Counted from the first letter of the stretch, positions 41,012 through 50,796 are shown. The stretch is 64,000 nucleotides of DNA from Oscillospiraceae bacterium (GCA_017436125.1 JAFSDS010000079.1:1-64000), one strand, 5' to 3'. Notes: generated by a model not told the origin, from the sequence alone. Program-made: numbers and translations.

Positions 41012-41625
41012 TGAAGATTTTTGGATTTGACTTCAGCAATCTTTCCTATTCAAAGGAAGAAAATTTAAAACATAACCGGCGCGTTATGAAAAACCTTGAG
41101 CGCAGCGTTGAAAACGGTTTTTCGCCGGACGGATTCATCGAAAACCAAAACCGCATGAAATATCTGAAATATTCCGCAAGGGATTTTGCCTATTGCGGCT
41201 GCGGCTGCATTGCCTATTGGAACATTCTCTATTCAAGAGGCAGAGTTATCGGGATCCCCCGCCTTGCTTCTGAAATGGAAAAAGGCTGTTTTTTCCGCGG
41301 AGTTTTTGGCACAAACGGCTTTTTTATGAAGCGCTTTATGGAAAAGAAAGGTGAAAAGGTCGAGGTTTCCATCTCTCCGGAGGACATTCTTGAAAACGGC
41401 GCAAAGGAAGCGATAATCATGTATTACCGCAAGCCGAGGACCGCACATTACGTTGCTTTTACCGCCGCCGGAACCGATGAAAACGGAAAACGCCTTTACC
41501 GTTTTTATAACGTTGGCGGAAAGCTTATGCGTCTTTTCGGCGAGGGAAACCCGGTTATCCTTACCCTTGAGGATTTTATTGAAAAAACAAATTATAACCT
41601 TGCTCTGTTTTATAAGCTTGGATGA
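41011..41625 (+). CDS. Uncharacterised protein with papain/C39-like cysteine peptidase features
   Basis: A 204-residue protein. CGCGCIAYWNILYSRGRVIG (about 57-76) places a Cys at the start of a helix and TAHYVAFTAAG (about 145) a His on a strand, as in C39-like peptidases; FYNVGGKLMRLF follows. No signal peptide is visible, so it would act in the cytoplasm. It is translationally coupled to the acetyltransferase upstream. The enzyme class is inferred and uncertain. Confidence 0.6.
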   Translation: MKIFGFDFSNLSYSKEENLKHNRRVMKNLERSVENGFSPDGFIENQNRMKYLKYSARDFAYCGCGCIAYWNILYSRGRVIGIPRLASEMEKGCFFRGVFGTNGFFMKRFMEKKGEKVEVSISPEDILENGAKEAIIMYYRKPRTAHYVAFTAAGTDENGKRLYRFYNVGGKLMRLFGEGNPVILTLEDFIEKTNYNLALFYKLG

Positions 41626-41631
41626 TTTTAG

Positions 41632-41662
41632 ATGCCCTCTTGAATAAAGGGGGCTTTTATTT
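41632..41662 (+). terminator. Weak terminator
   Basis: GCCCTCTT / AAGGGGGC with one mismatch, then a T-rich run. Confidence 0.55.
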
Positions 41663-41840
41663 TTATAACAATCATTTATATGAACGATCCTTACTGATGT
41701 CCTTTTTACGGAACGGTCAAGACCATCCCTTGCAGTAAAAACGGGCGGATAATATCTGCCCATACAAAGAAAACTGTTGATTTTCATAAGAAACAAAAAA
41801 AACACCGGCTTTTGCCGGTGCCTTTTTATAATGTATTATC

Positions 41841-43856
41841 TTAAGGAACAAGAATATCGGTTTCGGGGGTTTCGCTTGTTTCAGTGCCAAAGTAATACTG
41901 AAGAATTTCTTTTGCAACAGGAGCGGCGGTATAGCCCTGCCAGCCTTTTTCAATTACTACCGCAATGGCTATCTGAGGGTCATCCGCCGGAGCAAAACAG
42001 ATAAAGGTACTGTTTACTGTTTTTGTGGTGGTCTGGGGTGTACCTGTTTTGGACGCGACCTTCATATCAAAATCGCCCCATACGAAACCGGAGGAATCCT
42101 GGGAGGACTGGAGCATACCGGAAAGGACCGTTTCATAGGTGTAATCGGTCATACCCATATCCGAAAGGACCTCCACGGGTGTTTCATAAAGCACTTCGCT
42201 GAAATCATGGGAGTTTATGGATTTTACAAAATGTGCATTTACGCGAACGCCCTTATTGCCGATGGTGGCAACATAGTTTGCCATCTGTATCGGGGAGAAA
42301 AGGCTGTAGCCCTGACCGATGGAGGCCTGGAGAACGTCGCCGTTGTTCCAGGTGATGCCTCTGTCTGCGGCCCAGTTTGGGTTTGATACCTGGCCGATAC
42401 GTTCCTTTATCTCGATACCGGTAGGCTCTCCAAGGCCGTAATAGTAGGCATACTGGCGGACATTGTCTATGCCCATGATGCGGCCTATCTCATAGAAGAA
42501 GATGTTGCAGGAATAGCCAAGAGCGTGGCGGACGTTTATTTTCCCGTGGTGACCGAGGCAGGTTGGCTGATAGTCCGTAAAGTATGTGTAAACATGCTGG
42601 CAGTCAACGGTAGTTTTTGCGGTTATATTTTCAAGCTGGAGAGCAGCCGTTGCAACAACGGGCTTGAAGGTCGAACCGGGAGCATAGGTACCCTCTGCCG
42701 TGCGGTTAAAGAGGGGATTATATTCCGTTTCTATAAGGGTGGCATAATCCTCATAATAGGTCGAAAGGTTATATGAAGGATAGTTTGCCGCGGCAAGTAT
42801 CTCACCGGTTCCTATCTCCATAACGACCACCGCACCGCCTTCGGATTCCTTGCCCTTTCCGGCTTCCGCGGTATTTCGAAGGTTGAGTATCTGTTTTTCA
42901 AGGGCATTATACGCAACGCGCTGAAGGTCCATATCAAGGGTAACAACAACCGTTGCGCCTGGAATGGCCTCCTCGATTATCTCTTCGCTTATGATTTCGC
43001 CGTTGGCGTCATAAGTCACCTTCATTTTTCCGTCCTTGCCTCGGAGGATATCCTCGAAGGCAGCTTCGATTCCGCTCTTTCCTATAATGTCGTTCATGCC
43101 GTAAATGGTTTTATCAAGCTCGGCATACTCCTCTTCATAGATAATACCGGTGATACCGATAACATGGGGAGCAACGTCACCGTTGGGGTATTCTCTGGTA
43201 TAGCTTTCGGTTATCTCGATGCCCTGAAAATAATAGCTGTGTTCGCTGATGACATTTATGGTATCGGCGGAAACATCTTTTGCAAAAGTATATGGGGTGT
43301 TATAGTTATAGCCCACCCTGTCCATTTCATAGCGGACACCGGCAACTTTTCGAAAGTCCTCATCGCTCAGTTCCTCAAGGTCATAGCGCTCTTTAAGGCG
43401 GTAAACAACATCTCCTGCAGAGGCAAAATCCGCAAGGTCAAGGTGTTTTCTGAGTCGTGCCCGGGCATTTTCCGTTCCGGTATATTCAAAAGGAGCTTTT
43501 TTTGAAATGGGAAGATTATCTATCCATTCCTCTTCGTTTTCTTCAAGGATGGAGATAAGGTCAAGGATAACTTCGTTTTCCTCGTCTTTTACGATGTTGT
43601 TTTTATCAAAGGTGATATCGTAGCAAACACGGTTTACCGCAAGAAAACGTCCGTAGCAGTCAACAACATCTCCCCTTGCGGCTTCGATGGTTTTTGTTAC
43701 GGAATAGCCTTCCGTAAGATAGGAACGATAGGATTCGCCTTCAACTATCTGTAAGGTCATAAGGCGGATAAGGATTATAAGCGCCATTATTATTACCGCG
43801 GAAGTGACTATAACACGGCGGTTTTTAGGGATATTCTGTTCTTTTTCGTTAGCCGT
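41841..43856 (-). CDS. mrdA: Penicillin-binding protein 2 (elongation transpeptidase)
   Basis: A 648- to 671-residue class B PBP that cross-links side-wall peptidoglycan with the MreBCD complex. Transmembrane anchor, PBP dimerisation domain (ARGDVVDCYGRFLAVN), then active-site motifs APGSTFKPVVA, YSCNIFF and ASKTGTP. The first standard start (43787) would cut the membrane anchor in half and lacks a ribosome site. The open frame reaches back to ACG at 43856, 10 bases after AAAGGAG, giving a basic N-terminus ANEKEQNIPKNRRVIV; I take that as the likely start. Last gene of mreBCD-mrdA. Confidence 0.93.
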   Translation of the reverse strand, partial: TANEKEQNIPKNRRVIVTSAVIIMALIILIRLMTLQIVEGESYRSYLTEGYSVTKTIEAARGDVVDCYGRFLAVNRVCYDITFDKNNIVKDEENEVILDLISILEENEEEWIDNLPISKKAPFEYTGTENARARLRKHLDLADFASAGDVVYRLKERYDLEELSDEDFRKVAGVRYEMDRVGYNYNTPYTFAKDVSADTINVISEHSYYFQGIEITESYTREYPNGDVAPHVIGITGIIYEEEYAELDKTIYGMNDIIGKSGIEAAFEDILRGKDGKMKVTYDANGEIISEEIIEEAIPGATVVVTLDMDLQRVAYNALEKQILNLRNTAEAGKGKESEGGAVVVMEIGTGEILAAANYPSYNLSTYYEDYATLIETEYNPLFNRTAEGTYAPGSTFKPVVATAALQLENITAKTTVDCQHVYTYFTDYQPTCLGHHGKINVRHALGYSCNIFFYEIGRIMGIDNVRQYAYYYGLGEPTGIEIKERIGQVSNPNWAADRGITWNNGDVLQASIGQGYSLFSPIQMANYVATIGNKGVRVNAHFVKSINSHDFSEVLYETPVEVLSDMGMTDYTYETVLSGMLQSSQDSSGFVWGDFDMKVASKTGTPQTTTKTVNSTFICFAPADDPQIAIAVVIEKGWQGYTAAPVAKEILQYYFGTETSETPETDILVP

Positions 43857-43895
43857 AAAAAGTCATCTCCTTTCGCGTTTTTTTGTTCTTTTTTC

Positions 43896-44420
43896 TTATT
43901 CCTTCGTTTCGTCCGGCTCAAAAAAGGCATGGAGCTTTCTGAAAAGGACACAGAACGGAAGAGAAAAAATCGAAGTGAGCACAATCTGGGGCGCAATAAC
44001 GGTATAGAAAAATCCTTCAAGGTCTTCGTAATTATATAGCATAAAGCTGAAGAAAAACTCCAGCGCGGAGCGGATAAAAATCGCCCCGAGGCAAAGGAGC
44101 ATTATATTCATGGTGCTCCTTCTGAAAACGTAAATGGTCAAAAGTCCCGCCCCAACGCAGAGCACAAGATAAACCAGCGCATTGAAACCAAAAACCGTTT
44201 CAGAGGCGCTGTCGCAGAAAAGGCCCATTATAAAGCCGAAAAGCCCTCCGGCAAACTCGCCTTCAAAAACGGCGATGCAAATGCAGGCGGGCAGAACAAG
44301 AATAGGGCTTATTCCGAAAAATTCAAAAAAGCCCGGAGTGGTCTGGATTATATATGCGGCAAAAACAATGAGCGCACAGGTTACAAATTTCATTACCTTA
44401 CGGCGAAAATGTTCGGTCAT
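43896..44420 (-). CDS. mreD: Rod shape-determining protein MreD
   Basis: A 174-residue membrane protein with five to six helices (FVTCALIVFAAYIIQTTPGF, PILVLPACICIAVFEGEFAG, FGFIMGLFCDSASETVFGFN). MreD links MreC to the PBP2/RodA machine. The ATG overlaps the mreC stop by 4 bp. Sequence is weakly conserved in this family, so the call also rests on operon position. Confidence 0.88.
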   Translation of the reverse strand: MTEHFRRKVMKFVTCALIVFAAYIIQTTPGFFEFFGISPILVLPACICIAVFEGEFAGGLFGFIMGLFCDSASETVFGFNALVYLVLCVGAGLLTIYVFRRSTMNIMLLCLGAIFIRSALEFFFSFMLYNYEDLEGFFYTVIAPQIVLTSIFSLPFCVLFRKLHAFFEPDETKE

Positions 44421-45322
44421 TCGTTTTCACCGTCCTCTTCGGCTTTTGCAGTATCGGAATCGGAAAAACCGGTGGACTGGCCGTTAAAGGATTTTATTAC
44501 CATAACTTCGGTTATGTTTTCAACATCCGCAAAAGGAACGATCTCTGCAACAAGGGAAAGACCGCTGGAATCAACCTCGATGGATCTTACGGTTCCTATG
44601 GGAAGGTCTTTTGGGAAAACGCCGCCGATACCGGAGGTTACTATAATATTGCCGCTGGCAATGCCGCTTTCTTTCGGAAGATACTTAAGCTTGCATACAC
44701 CTTCGGATGAAAGGGTGATATCTCCGGTGACGATGCCGCTGTCGCGGGTGCTGCTGTCATAGCCGCCGACCTGAACGGAAATATCAAGAATGGTGCGAAC
44801 ATGGGAATAGGTCGGGCCGACCTCCCATACTATGCCAACAAGAACGCCGTCCGGGGTTATTACCGGATCCGCTTCTTCAACGCCGTTAAGGCTTCCGACG
44901 TCAACGGTAAAGGAATAAAAACGGTTTGTGGAATCTCGGCCGATTACCGCAGCCGGTTCAAATTCATAGTCCGGGTTTGTTTCTTTAAGTTTTAAAAGTT
45001 CCCTAAGCTGTTCGTTTTCGCGAAGGGTCTTATCATAGTCGATGATTTTTTTGTTTGCTTCAAGAAGCTCTTTTTCAAGCTCTCTTACACGAAGATAGTT
45101 TTCCTCCGCGTTTACAAAACGGTCGAGAAAATCGTTTACGGAATTTGTTACTGAGGAGCTGAAGTTAAGAAAAGGCTGGGAAATAACGGAAACCGCCTGG
45201 GAAAGAAATACATCCGCACTTCCGGAAGCGGCGGCGCGTATCATAAGCGCAATGCCGAAAACCGCAAGAGCGCAAAGAACTTTAAAATACCAGCTTTTTA
45301 AAAACTTTTGCATGGTGCGCAC
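44417..45322 (-). CDS. mreC: Rod shape-determining protein MreC
   Basis: A 301-residue protein with one membrane helix (FKVLCALAVFGIALMIRAAA), a coiled coil (RVRELEKELLEANKKIIDYD) and the beta-barrel domain (AAVIGRDSTNRFYSFTVDVG, SGIASGNIIVTSGIGGVFPKDLPIG). It scaffolds the elongation complex outside the membrane. The start is GTG at 45322 or ATG at 45313 after AAAGGGGGTG. It lies 100 bp after mreB. Confidence 0.93.
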   Translation of the reverse strand: MRTMQKFLKSWYFKVLCALAVFGIALMIRAAASGSADVFLSQAVSVISQPFLNFSSSVTNSVNDFLDRFVNAEENYLRVRELEKELLEANKKIIDYDKTLRENEQLRELLKLKETNPDYEFEPAAVIGRDSTNRFYSFTVDVGSLNGVEEADPVITPDGVLVGIVWEVGPTYSHVRTILDISVQVGGYDSSTRDSGIVTGDITLSSEGVCKLKYLPKESGIASGNIIVTSGIGGVFPKDLPIGTVRSIEVDSSGLSLVAEIVPFADVENITEVMVIKSFNGQSTGFSDSDTAKAEEDGENE

Positions 45323-45422
45323 CGCACCCCCTTTCGCTTTTTGATTTTATTCCAAGGCATAAACAAAATGGAGGATCCGTTTTTATGCGGTTCCTCCATT
45401 AACGGATCATCGGGATATGGGA

Positions 45423-46463
45423 TTATCCAAGGCGGCGTTCGCTGTCGGAAACAACTTCGCGGAGAAGATCAATGTTATCAAGAACTTCGCCTGCGCCCGC
45501 TGCAACGCAGTCAAGAGCGTTTTCTGCAATATGTACCGGCATGCCGGTTTCCTTGGAGATAAGTTTATCGATGTTATGAAGAAGGCTGCCGCCGCCGGTA
45601 AGGGTGATGCCGTGGTCGATGATATCGGCGGAAAGTTCCGGAGGAGTGCGCTCAAGGGTGGATTTTACTGCTTCCATAATGGATGCAAGAGGATCGGAAA
45701 GAGCGTCGCGGATCTCTTCACTGGTGATGAACATATTTTTCGGAAGACCGTCAACAAGGTTACGGCCCTTGATTTCCATTTCAAGTTCCTCTTCAAAGGG
45801 GAATGCGGAACCGATGGTCATTTTGATAGCCTCGGCGGAACGTTCACCGATGAGGAGGTTATATTTTCTCTTGATGTAGGAGATGATCGCTGCATCAAAT
45901 TCATCGCCGCCGACGCGGACGGATTTGGATGCAACGATACCGCCGAGGGAGATAACGGCAACTTCGGAAGTGCCGCCGCCGATGTCAACTACCATGCTGC
46001 CGCAGGCTTCCGCAACGGGAAGTCCGGCGCCGATGGCTGCTGCCATGGGTTCTTCGATGATATAAACATGGCGTGCGCCGGCTTTCATAGCTGCTTCGCG
46101 AACTGCTCTGCGTTCAACTTCGGTAACACCGGAGGGGATGCAGATAACGCATCTCGGTCTTGCAAAAATGGAGTTGTTGAAAATCTTTTTGATGAAGATC
46201 TGGAGCATGGAAGCCGCAATATCAAAGTCTGCGATAACGCCGTCTTTAAGCGGTCTTACTGCAACAATGGAGCCGGGGGTACGGCCGATAACTTCTTTTG
46301 CTTCCTGGCCAACATAGCGGACAGTATCGGTTCTTGTATCAACGGCAACAACGGAAGGCTCGCGCATGATTATGCCTTTGCCTTTGGAAAAAATAAGGGT
46401 GTTTGCGGTACCGAGGTCGATACCGATATCCTGATTAAAAAAGTTTGCGAAACTGAAATTCAT
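45423..46463 (-). CDS. mreB: Rod shape-determining actin-like protein MreB
   Basis: A 346-residue actin homolog that organises cell-wall synthesis under the membrane. Phosphate-1 motif [13 protein letters not shown], connect/phosphate-2 [17 protein letters not shown] and adenosine motif [17 protein letters not shown]. The ATG at 46463 follows AAGGGGAGC; a TTG two codons earlier is the alternative. First gene of mreBCD-mrdA; promoter at 46511-46539. Confidence 0.96.
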   Translation of the reverse strand: MNFSFANFFNQDIGIDLGTANTLIFSKGKGIIMREPSVVAVDTRTDTVRYVGQEAKEVIGRTPGSIVAVRPLKDGVIADFDIAASMLQIFIKKIFNNSIFARPRCVICIPSGVTEVERRAVREAAMKAGARHVYIIEEPMAAAIGAGLPVAEACGSMVVDIGGGTSEVAVISLGGIVASKSVRVGGDEFDAAIISYIKRKYNLLIGERSAEAIKMTIGSAFPFEEELEMEIKGRNLVDGLPKNMFITSEEIRDALSDPLASIMEAVKSTLERTPPELSADIIDHGITLTGGGSLLHNIDKLISKETGMPVHIAENALDCVAAGAGEVLDNIDLLREVVSDSERRLG

Positions 46464-46510
46464 TATCAAAAGCTCCCCTTTCGAGCGGTTAATTTCCTCA
46501 TATAGTAATT

Positions 46511-46539
46511 ATTATAAATGGCGCGGCTTTTAAAAGCAA
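46511..46539 (-). promoter_or_regulatory. Promoter of the mreBCD-mrdA operon
   Basis: Minus-strand TTGCTT (46539-46534), 17-bp spacer, TATAAT (46516-46511). Confidence 0.65.
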
Positions 46540-46575
46540 TGCGGCATTTGTGAAAAAACTGTTAAACTTTGCGCC

Positions 46576-46986
46576 TTAAAGCGTTATGCCAACATCCGCA
46601 AGCATATCCGCGATAGTTACGGAATCAACAACGCTGTCAACAGCATCCTGGATGCGCTTATAAAGTCCGATGGTTACGCAGCCGTCGGAATGGTCACATC
46701 CGCTTTCGCAGCATTCCACCGGGGCGATGGAACCTTCCGCCGCGCGGAGGATTTCGCCTGCGGTTATCTCATCCGCGGGTTTTGTAAGGATATATCCACC
46801 CTGGGCGCCGCGAACGCTTTTAACAAGCCCGGCTTTTGAAAGGGGGCTTATTATCTGTTCAAGATATTTTTCGCTTATATTCTGGCGTTTTGCAATTTCT
46901 TTTACCGGAACAGGCCTTTCGCCGCCTTCTTTGGCAAGGTCGATCATCAGCCTGAGGCCATAGCGGCCTTTTGTAGAGATCATCAT
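46576..46986 (-). CDS. Rrf2 family transcriptional regulator (IscR/CymR-like)
   Basis: A 136-residue winged-helix regulator: STKGRYGLRLMIDLA, then KEIAKRQNISEKYLEQIISPLSKAGLVKSVRGAQGGY. A Cys cluster CCESGCDHSDGC (about 101-112) matches the Fe-S ligating region of IscR-type members, so iron-sulfur or redox sensing is likely; CymR-type members lack it. No isc or suf genes are next to it in this window. GAGG precedes the ATG. Confidence 0.9.
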   Translation of the reverse strand: MMISTKGRYGLRLMIDLAKEGGERPVPVKEIAKRQNISEKYLEQIISPLSKAGLVKSVRGAQGGYILTKPADEITAGEILRAAEGSIAPVECCESGCDHSDGCVTIGLYKRIQDAVDSVVDSVTIADMLADVGITL

Positions 46987-47119
46987 TGTTAAAACCTCAT
47001 ATTATATATAATAAATAATATTTTAGCACTTAATTATAACATACCTGTCAAGCCCTGGCAATATAACAAAACTTAAAATTTTATTAATTTTCGGAATATT
47101 CCCCTTTGTTTTGCAAAAA

Positions 47120-47158
47120 AACAAAAAATCCCCGGAAAAGCCGGGGATGGGTTTTTTA
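47120..47158 (-). terminator. Terminator after ispF
   Basis: ATCCCCGG / CCGGGGAT around AAAAG, with a T run in the minus direction. Confidence 0.85.
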
Positions 47159-47626
47159 TTCTTTTTCAAGAAGAACCACCGCGTGAGCACCGATGCCTTC
47201 GCCCCTAAAGCCAAGGCCCTCCTCCGTTGTGGCTTTTATGTTTACATTTGCGGTATCCGTGCTCAAAGCACTTGCCAGAATGCCGCGTATCTGTTCAATA
47301 AACGGCTTGAGCATCGGCTTTTCCGCAATAACGGTGCAGTCCATGTTGCAGAGCTTCCAGCCCATGCTCAAAACCTCGGAATATACGTCTTTAAGCAGTT
47401 CTATACTGTCTGCGTCCTTATATTTCGGGTCCTTATCCGGAAATCTTCTTCCTATATCCGGAAGGGCAAGGGCACCCAAAAGAGCGTCTGCCGCCGCATG
47501 GGCAAGAACATCTGCATCCGAATGTCCGAGAAGGCCTTTTTCATAGGGTATCAAAACTCCGCCCAGCACAAGGCGGCGGCCTTCGACAAGTTTATGCACG
47601 TCGTATCCGTGACCGATCCTTATCAT
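47156..47626 (-). CDS. ispF: 2-C-methyl-D-erythritol 2,4-cyclodiphosphate synthase
   Basis: A 156-residue enzyme of the non-mevalonate isoprenoid pathway: cyclises CDP-methylerythritol 2-phosphate to MEcPP. Metal ligands are in [11 protein letters not shown] and [18 protein letters not shown]; the C-terminal motif is [21 protein letters not shown]. It overlaps ispD by 4 bp, the common ispDF arrangement. Confidence 0.96.
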   Translation of the reverse strand: MIRIGHGYDVHKLVEGRRLVLGGVLIPYEKGLLGHSDADVLAHAAADALLGALALPDIGRRFPDKDPKYKDADSIELLKDVYSEVLSMGWKLCNMDCTVIAEKPMLKPFIEQIRGILASALSTDTANVNIKATTEEGLGFRGEGIGAHAVVLLEKE

Positions 47627-48348
47627 CCGTTTTCCCTGCCTTTCAAAAGCGCCTCGGCAATGAGGATATCCTCCGGCGAGGTTATTTTTATGTTATAGCG
47701 TTTTCCCGGGGTAAGGAAAACTTTTCTTGCGTCGTTTTCAAAAATGCGGCTGTCGTCCGTCCAGTCCGAAAGCTCCTTAAAAGCCCTTTCCATGGCGGTT
47801 TTATAGACGGAAAGATCAAAAATCTGGGGCGTTTGAACCGCAAAAAGTTTTTCTCTTGCGGGGGTATATTCCACAAAGCCGTTTTTCTTTCCGTATTTTA
47901 TGGTATCCACCGCCGGAACCGCAAGAACCGCGCCTCCGCAGCGGAAAGCGTCATGGGCGCAGCGGGTTATGTCCTCCGGAAGAACAAGGGGCCTTGCGCC
48001 GTCGTGGATGGCGACAAAATCCGCTTCATCCGAAACAGCAAGAACGCCGCAGCGGACGGATTCCGCCCTTGTTGCGCCGCCGGGAACAACGTTTTTCAGC
48101 TTTTTTATGCCGTATTCTTCTGCGGCGGCTTTTATTTTCTTGATGGAATCCTCTTTTGTAACAACGATTATTTCGGAAACATCCTCGCAGTTTTCATAGG
48201 CAAGAAGGCTTCTTGCAATAACCGGAACGCCCGCTATGGGCATAAAAATCTTATCCGTGCCGCCCATTCTTGCGGAACTTCCGGCGGCAACAATAACCGC
48301 ACTTAAAAACGGTTTTGAAAAAAGGCTGGATTCAAAATATTCTTCCAT
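47623..48348 (-). CDS. ispD: 2-C-methyl-D-erythritol 4-phosphate cytidylyltransferase
   Basis: A 241-residue enzyme making CDP-methylerythritol from MEP and CTP. Nucleotide-binding loop [20 protein letters not shown], then IHDGARPLV and TDDSRIFEN. The start MEEYFESS at 48348 follows AAGAGGAC; the longer frame from 48444 lacks a ribosome site and overlaps the divergent tmk promoter. Confidence 0.94.
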   Translation of the reverse strand: MEEYFESSLFSKPFLSAVIVAAGSSARMGGTDKIFMPIAGVPVIARSLLAYENCEDVSEIIVVTKEDSIKKIKAAAEEYGIKKLKNVVPGGATRAESVRCGVLAVSDEADFVAIHDGARPLVLPEDITRCAHDAFRCGGAVLAVPAVDTIKYGKKNGFVEYTPAREKLFAVQTPQIFDLSVYKTAMERAFKELSDWTDDSRIFENDARKVFLTPGKRYNIKITSPEDILIAEALLKGRENG

Positions 48349-48437
48349 AACAAGTCCTCTTGATTCGTAATCAGCTGTACATTGCTTACAGCATAATAAT
48401 AACATATTTTCTGTGTTTTGAAAAGAAAATTTGAGGT

Positions 48438-48466
48438 TTGACAAGCCTCTTTTCCGCGGTTATAAT
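48438..48466 (+). promoter_or_regulatory. Promoter for tmk
   Basis: TTGACA (48438-48443), 17-bp spacer, TATAAT (48461-48466), 34 bp before the TTG start. Confidence 0.85.
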
Positions 48467-48500
48467 TATTCATAGAATATCGGAAAGGAGCGTTTTATCT

Positions 48501-49130
48501 TTGGAAACCAAACGCGGACTTTTTATCGTTATAGAGGGAGTTGACGGAAGCGGAAAAACCACCCAGGCAAATCTGCTTGCGGATTATCTCCGTTCAAAAG
48601 GAAGAAACATTCACCATACCGCGGAGCCCACTGCCACCGGACTTGGCGGAATGGTGAGGGACGGACTTGGCGGCGAACATCCCAGAACCCGCGAGGAACT
48701 TGCGGCAATGTTTGCGGCGGACAGAGTTCAGCATAACGTAAGCCCCAAAAACGGCATTATAAAACACCTTAACGAGGGAACGGACGTTGTATGCGACCGC
48801 TATTATTATTCCTCCCTTGCATATCAGGGCGTTGACGGCGCCATTGACTGGGTCGCAAGCATGAACCTTGGCTGTCCCTTTATCACAAAGCCGGATATCT
48901 GCATTTTCCTTGATATGGATCCGGAAAAATGCCATGAACATATCCGCGCCGGAAGGACCCATTTTGAAATTTATGAGGAAAACGCCGCAATGATCGCGGA
49001 GACCCGCCGCCGCTACGGAATCGTTTTTGAAATGCTTAAAGACCGCGACAACATCGCAGTCATTGATTCCACCGGAACCATTGAGGAAGTTTTTGAACGC
49101 ATCAAAACTGAAGTTGATAAACTTTTATAA
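48501..49130 (+). CDS. tmk: Thymidylate kinase
   Basis: A 209-residue kinase that converts dTMP to dTDP. P-loop IEGVDGSGKTTQANLL (about 11-26), DRY motif CDRYYYSSLAYQG and a lid region. The start is TTG at 48501 behind AAAGGAG; an upstream frame would overlap the promoter. Just past the stop begins foreign, AT-rich DNA. Confidence 0.92.
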   Translation: METKRGLFIVIEGVDGSGKTTQANLLADYLRSKGRNIHHTAEPTATGLGGMVRDGLGGEHPRTREELAAMFAADRVQHNVSPKNGIIKHLNEGTDVVCDRYYYSSLAYQGVDGAIDWVASMNLGCPFITKPDICIFLDMDPEKCHEHIRAGRTHFEIYEENAAMIAETRRRYGIVFEMLKDRDNIAVIDSTGTIEEVFERIKTEVDKLL

Positions 49131-49727
49131 AAACAAAAAGGCACCCCAAACGATCCTTCTTGGGAAAATGCAGGTAATCTTGCTTGGGATATTGCTGCGA
49201 TAGCACTTCCTGTTGTTCCAGGTTCATATACGGCAAAACTCGCAAAAGGATTTAAGCTGTTTAACAGATTTGACAATGCTGCTGACACAGCAAGAGCTGT
49301 TAATATTTCAGGAGATATAATAAGAGGTGCGAAAGTCGCTTCACTAAACGGGCAAGCAATAGTTGCGCCACACAGAGAACTTAAAAAGATTGTTGCTGGT
49401 CATGGCCTTGAAGTACATCACCTAATTGAGAAAAGATTTGCGCACACTCTTGGTATTGATCCTAAAAATGTAAATGATATTTTAAGTATTGCTATTGATA
49501 AAGATTTTCATAGAAAGATAACTTCTGAAATAAGAAATGCTATTGGATATAGTAATGAAATTAATAAAGAATGGACAACTTTAAATGCTGATCCAAATAA
49601 AATATGGTCAACTTTTGTATCAGCATACGAAAAAAATGGAATGGCAGAATATTTACCATCGTTGAAAGAACAATTATTAAATATTGCTGGAAATGCTAAT
49701 AGAATAACTGATTGGTGTGGATATTAA
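49131..49727 (+). pseudogene. Orphan C-terminal toxin tip of an Rhs/WapA-type polymorphic toxin (no start codon)
   Basis: An open frame of about 199 codons that begins right after the tmk stop and has no usable start; the first ATG is about 35 codons from its end. It reads PNDPSWENAGNLAWDIAAIA and LPVVPGSYTAK, the typical junction after an Rhs core, and then GHGLEVHHLIEKRFAHTLG, a His-rich motif of HNH-like toxin nucleases. The stop TAA overlaps the ATG of the next gene as TAATG. The Rhs core is absent. It is AT-rich against its surroundings. Toxin function is inferred from motif and context. Confidence 0.75.
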
Positions 49728-50557
49728 TGAAACAAATAGTAAAGCTTCTGTTTAATGATACTAAACATCCTTTTTATGAGAAATTTTACAACACATATAA
49801 AAATTTCGAAATTGTTTCTGAGTTGGAAAAAAACAAGTGGTATATTGATAGTGAATTAAAAATTCCATTTTATGAAAATTCGGAAGAATTTTTCAATGCT
49901 TTATTGGATGCTAATAGCCATGAAATGAAATACACTTTATTTGCAGATACCTTTTATTCAAAAAAAGAAATAGAAAAAGACATACATTATTTCAGATTGT
50001 ATCCGTCATATCCTACCGAACTTGAAGGAACAACTGAAAAAAATTATGGTACAGTTTTGAAAGGTGGATGTCTTTGTTGCGGTGTTGGGAGTAAGGCTTT
50101 TGGAGATATTTTAATTGACAGAAAACTTGTAAAAAAATGCAAAATAGGATGTCTTATCCCTGACTATGTTGTTTCAAAAGAAATAAAGGAAATCATCGAA
50201 AGCAATAACCTTACAGGTGTTACTTTTGAAGAATGTGTCAAAGACTTCAAGGGTCGTGATATGGATGATTATTATGTCATGAATATAAATAACATTCTTC
50301 CACCCATGAGTAAAAACACATGGTTTAATAAGCAAGTATTAGAGGATAAATGTCCCATATGTGGCCACCGTACTACTTATCTTCGTTCTGATATACGTTA
50401 TGATAAAGAATCTTTTGAAACAAATTTTGATTTTAATCTTACAAAAGAATATCTTGATAATGATTGGAATCAATATATTATAGTAAGCGCAAAAGTCAGA
50501 CAAGTGTTTAAAGAAAATAAAATCCGCATTGGTTTTAAGCCTGTAACCCTTTTATAA
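49727..50557 (+). CDS. Probable immunity protein with two CXXCG motifs
   Basis: A 276-residue protein starting MKQIVKLLFNDTKHPFYEKF. It has CLCCG (about 122) and CPICG (about 213), the pattern of the double-CXXCG family (first described in myxobacteria), which suggests bound zinc. Its ATG overlaps the stop of the toxin tip, the normal order for toxin then immunity. AT-rich like the tip. It has no promoter of its own in view and may depend on tmk transcription. The role is inferred. Confidence 0.7.
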   Translation: MKQIVKLLFNDTKHPFYEKFYNTYKNFEIVSELEKNKWYIDSELKIPFYENSEEFFNALLDANSHEMKYTLFADTFYSKKEIEKDIHYFRLYPSYPTELEGTTEKNYGTVLKGGCLCCGVGSKAFGDILIDRKLVKKCKIGCLIPDYVVSKEIKEIIESNNLTGVTFEECVKDFKGRDMDDYYVMNINNILPPMSKNTWFNKQVLEDKCPICGHRTTYLRSDIRYDKESFETNFDFNLTKEYLDNDWNQYIIVSAKVRQVFKENKIRIGFKPVTLL

Positions 50558-50561
50558 TGAC

Positions 50562-50590
50562 AAAGCCCCTCTCTATGAGGGGCTTTTTTT
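50562..50590 (+). terminator. Terminator after the immunity gene
   Basis: AAAGCCCCTC / GAGGGGCTTT with a T run. Confidence 0.88.
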
Positions 50591-50705
50591 CTTTTATAAT
50601 GGTGGCTAATTAGCTACATTCAACAGAAAAGTTTAATAGAGCCCCCCAAGGGGGAATAAACTCTCCACTAAAAGATAGTGCTTTCTAATCTCCACCGCCG
50701 TCGCC

Positions 50706-50752
50706 GTCTTTGAAGGCGACAGCGGTTTTCAATTTACATCGTTTGCTCGGCT
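50706..50752. repeat. Dispersed repeat, family B (copy 1)
   Basis: 47 bp from GTCTTTGAAGGCGACAGCGG to TTTGCTCGGCT; a close copy is at 56143-56189. The 240-bp gap 50558-50796 otherwise holds only a terminator and short palindromes. Confidence 0.75.
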
Positions 50753-50796
50753 TTGTATTGGCGACACTATGCGGTCGCCCGGCTAAAACGCCTTTT

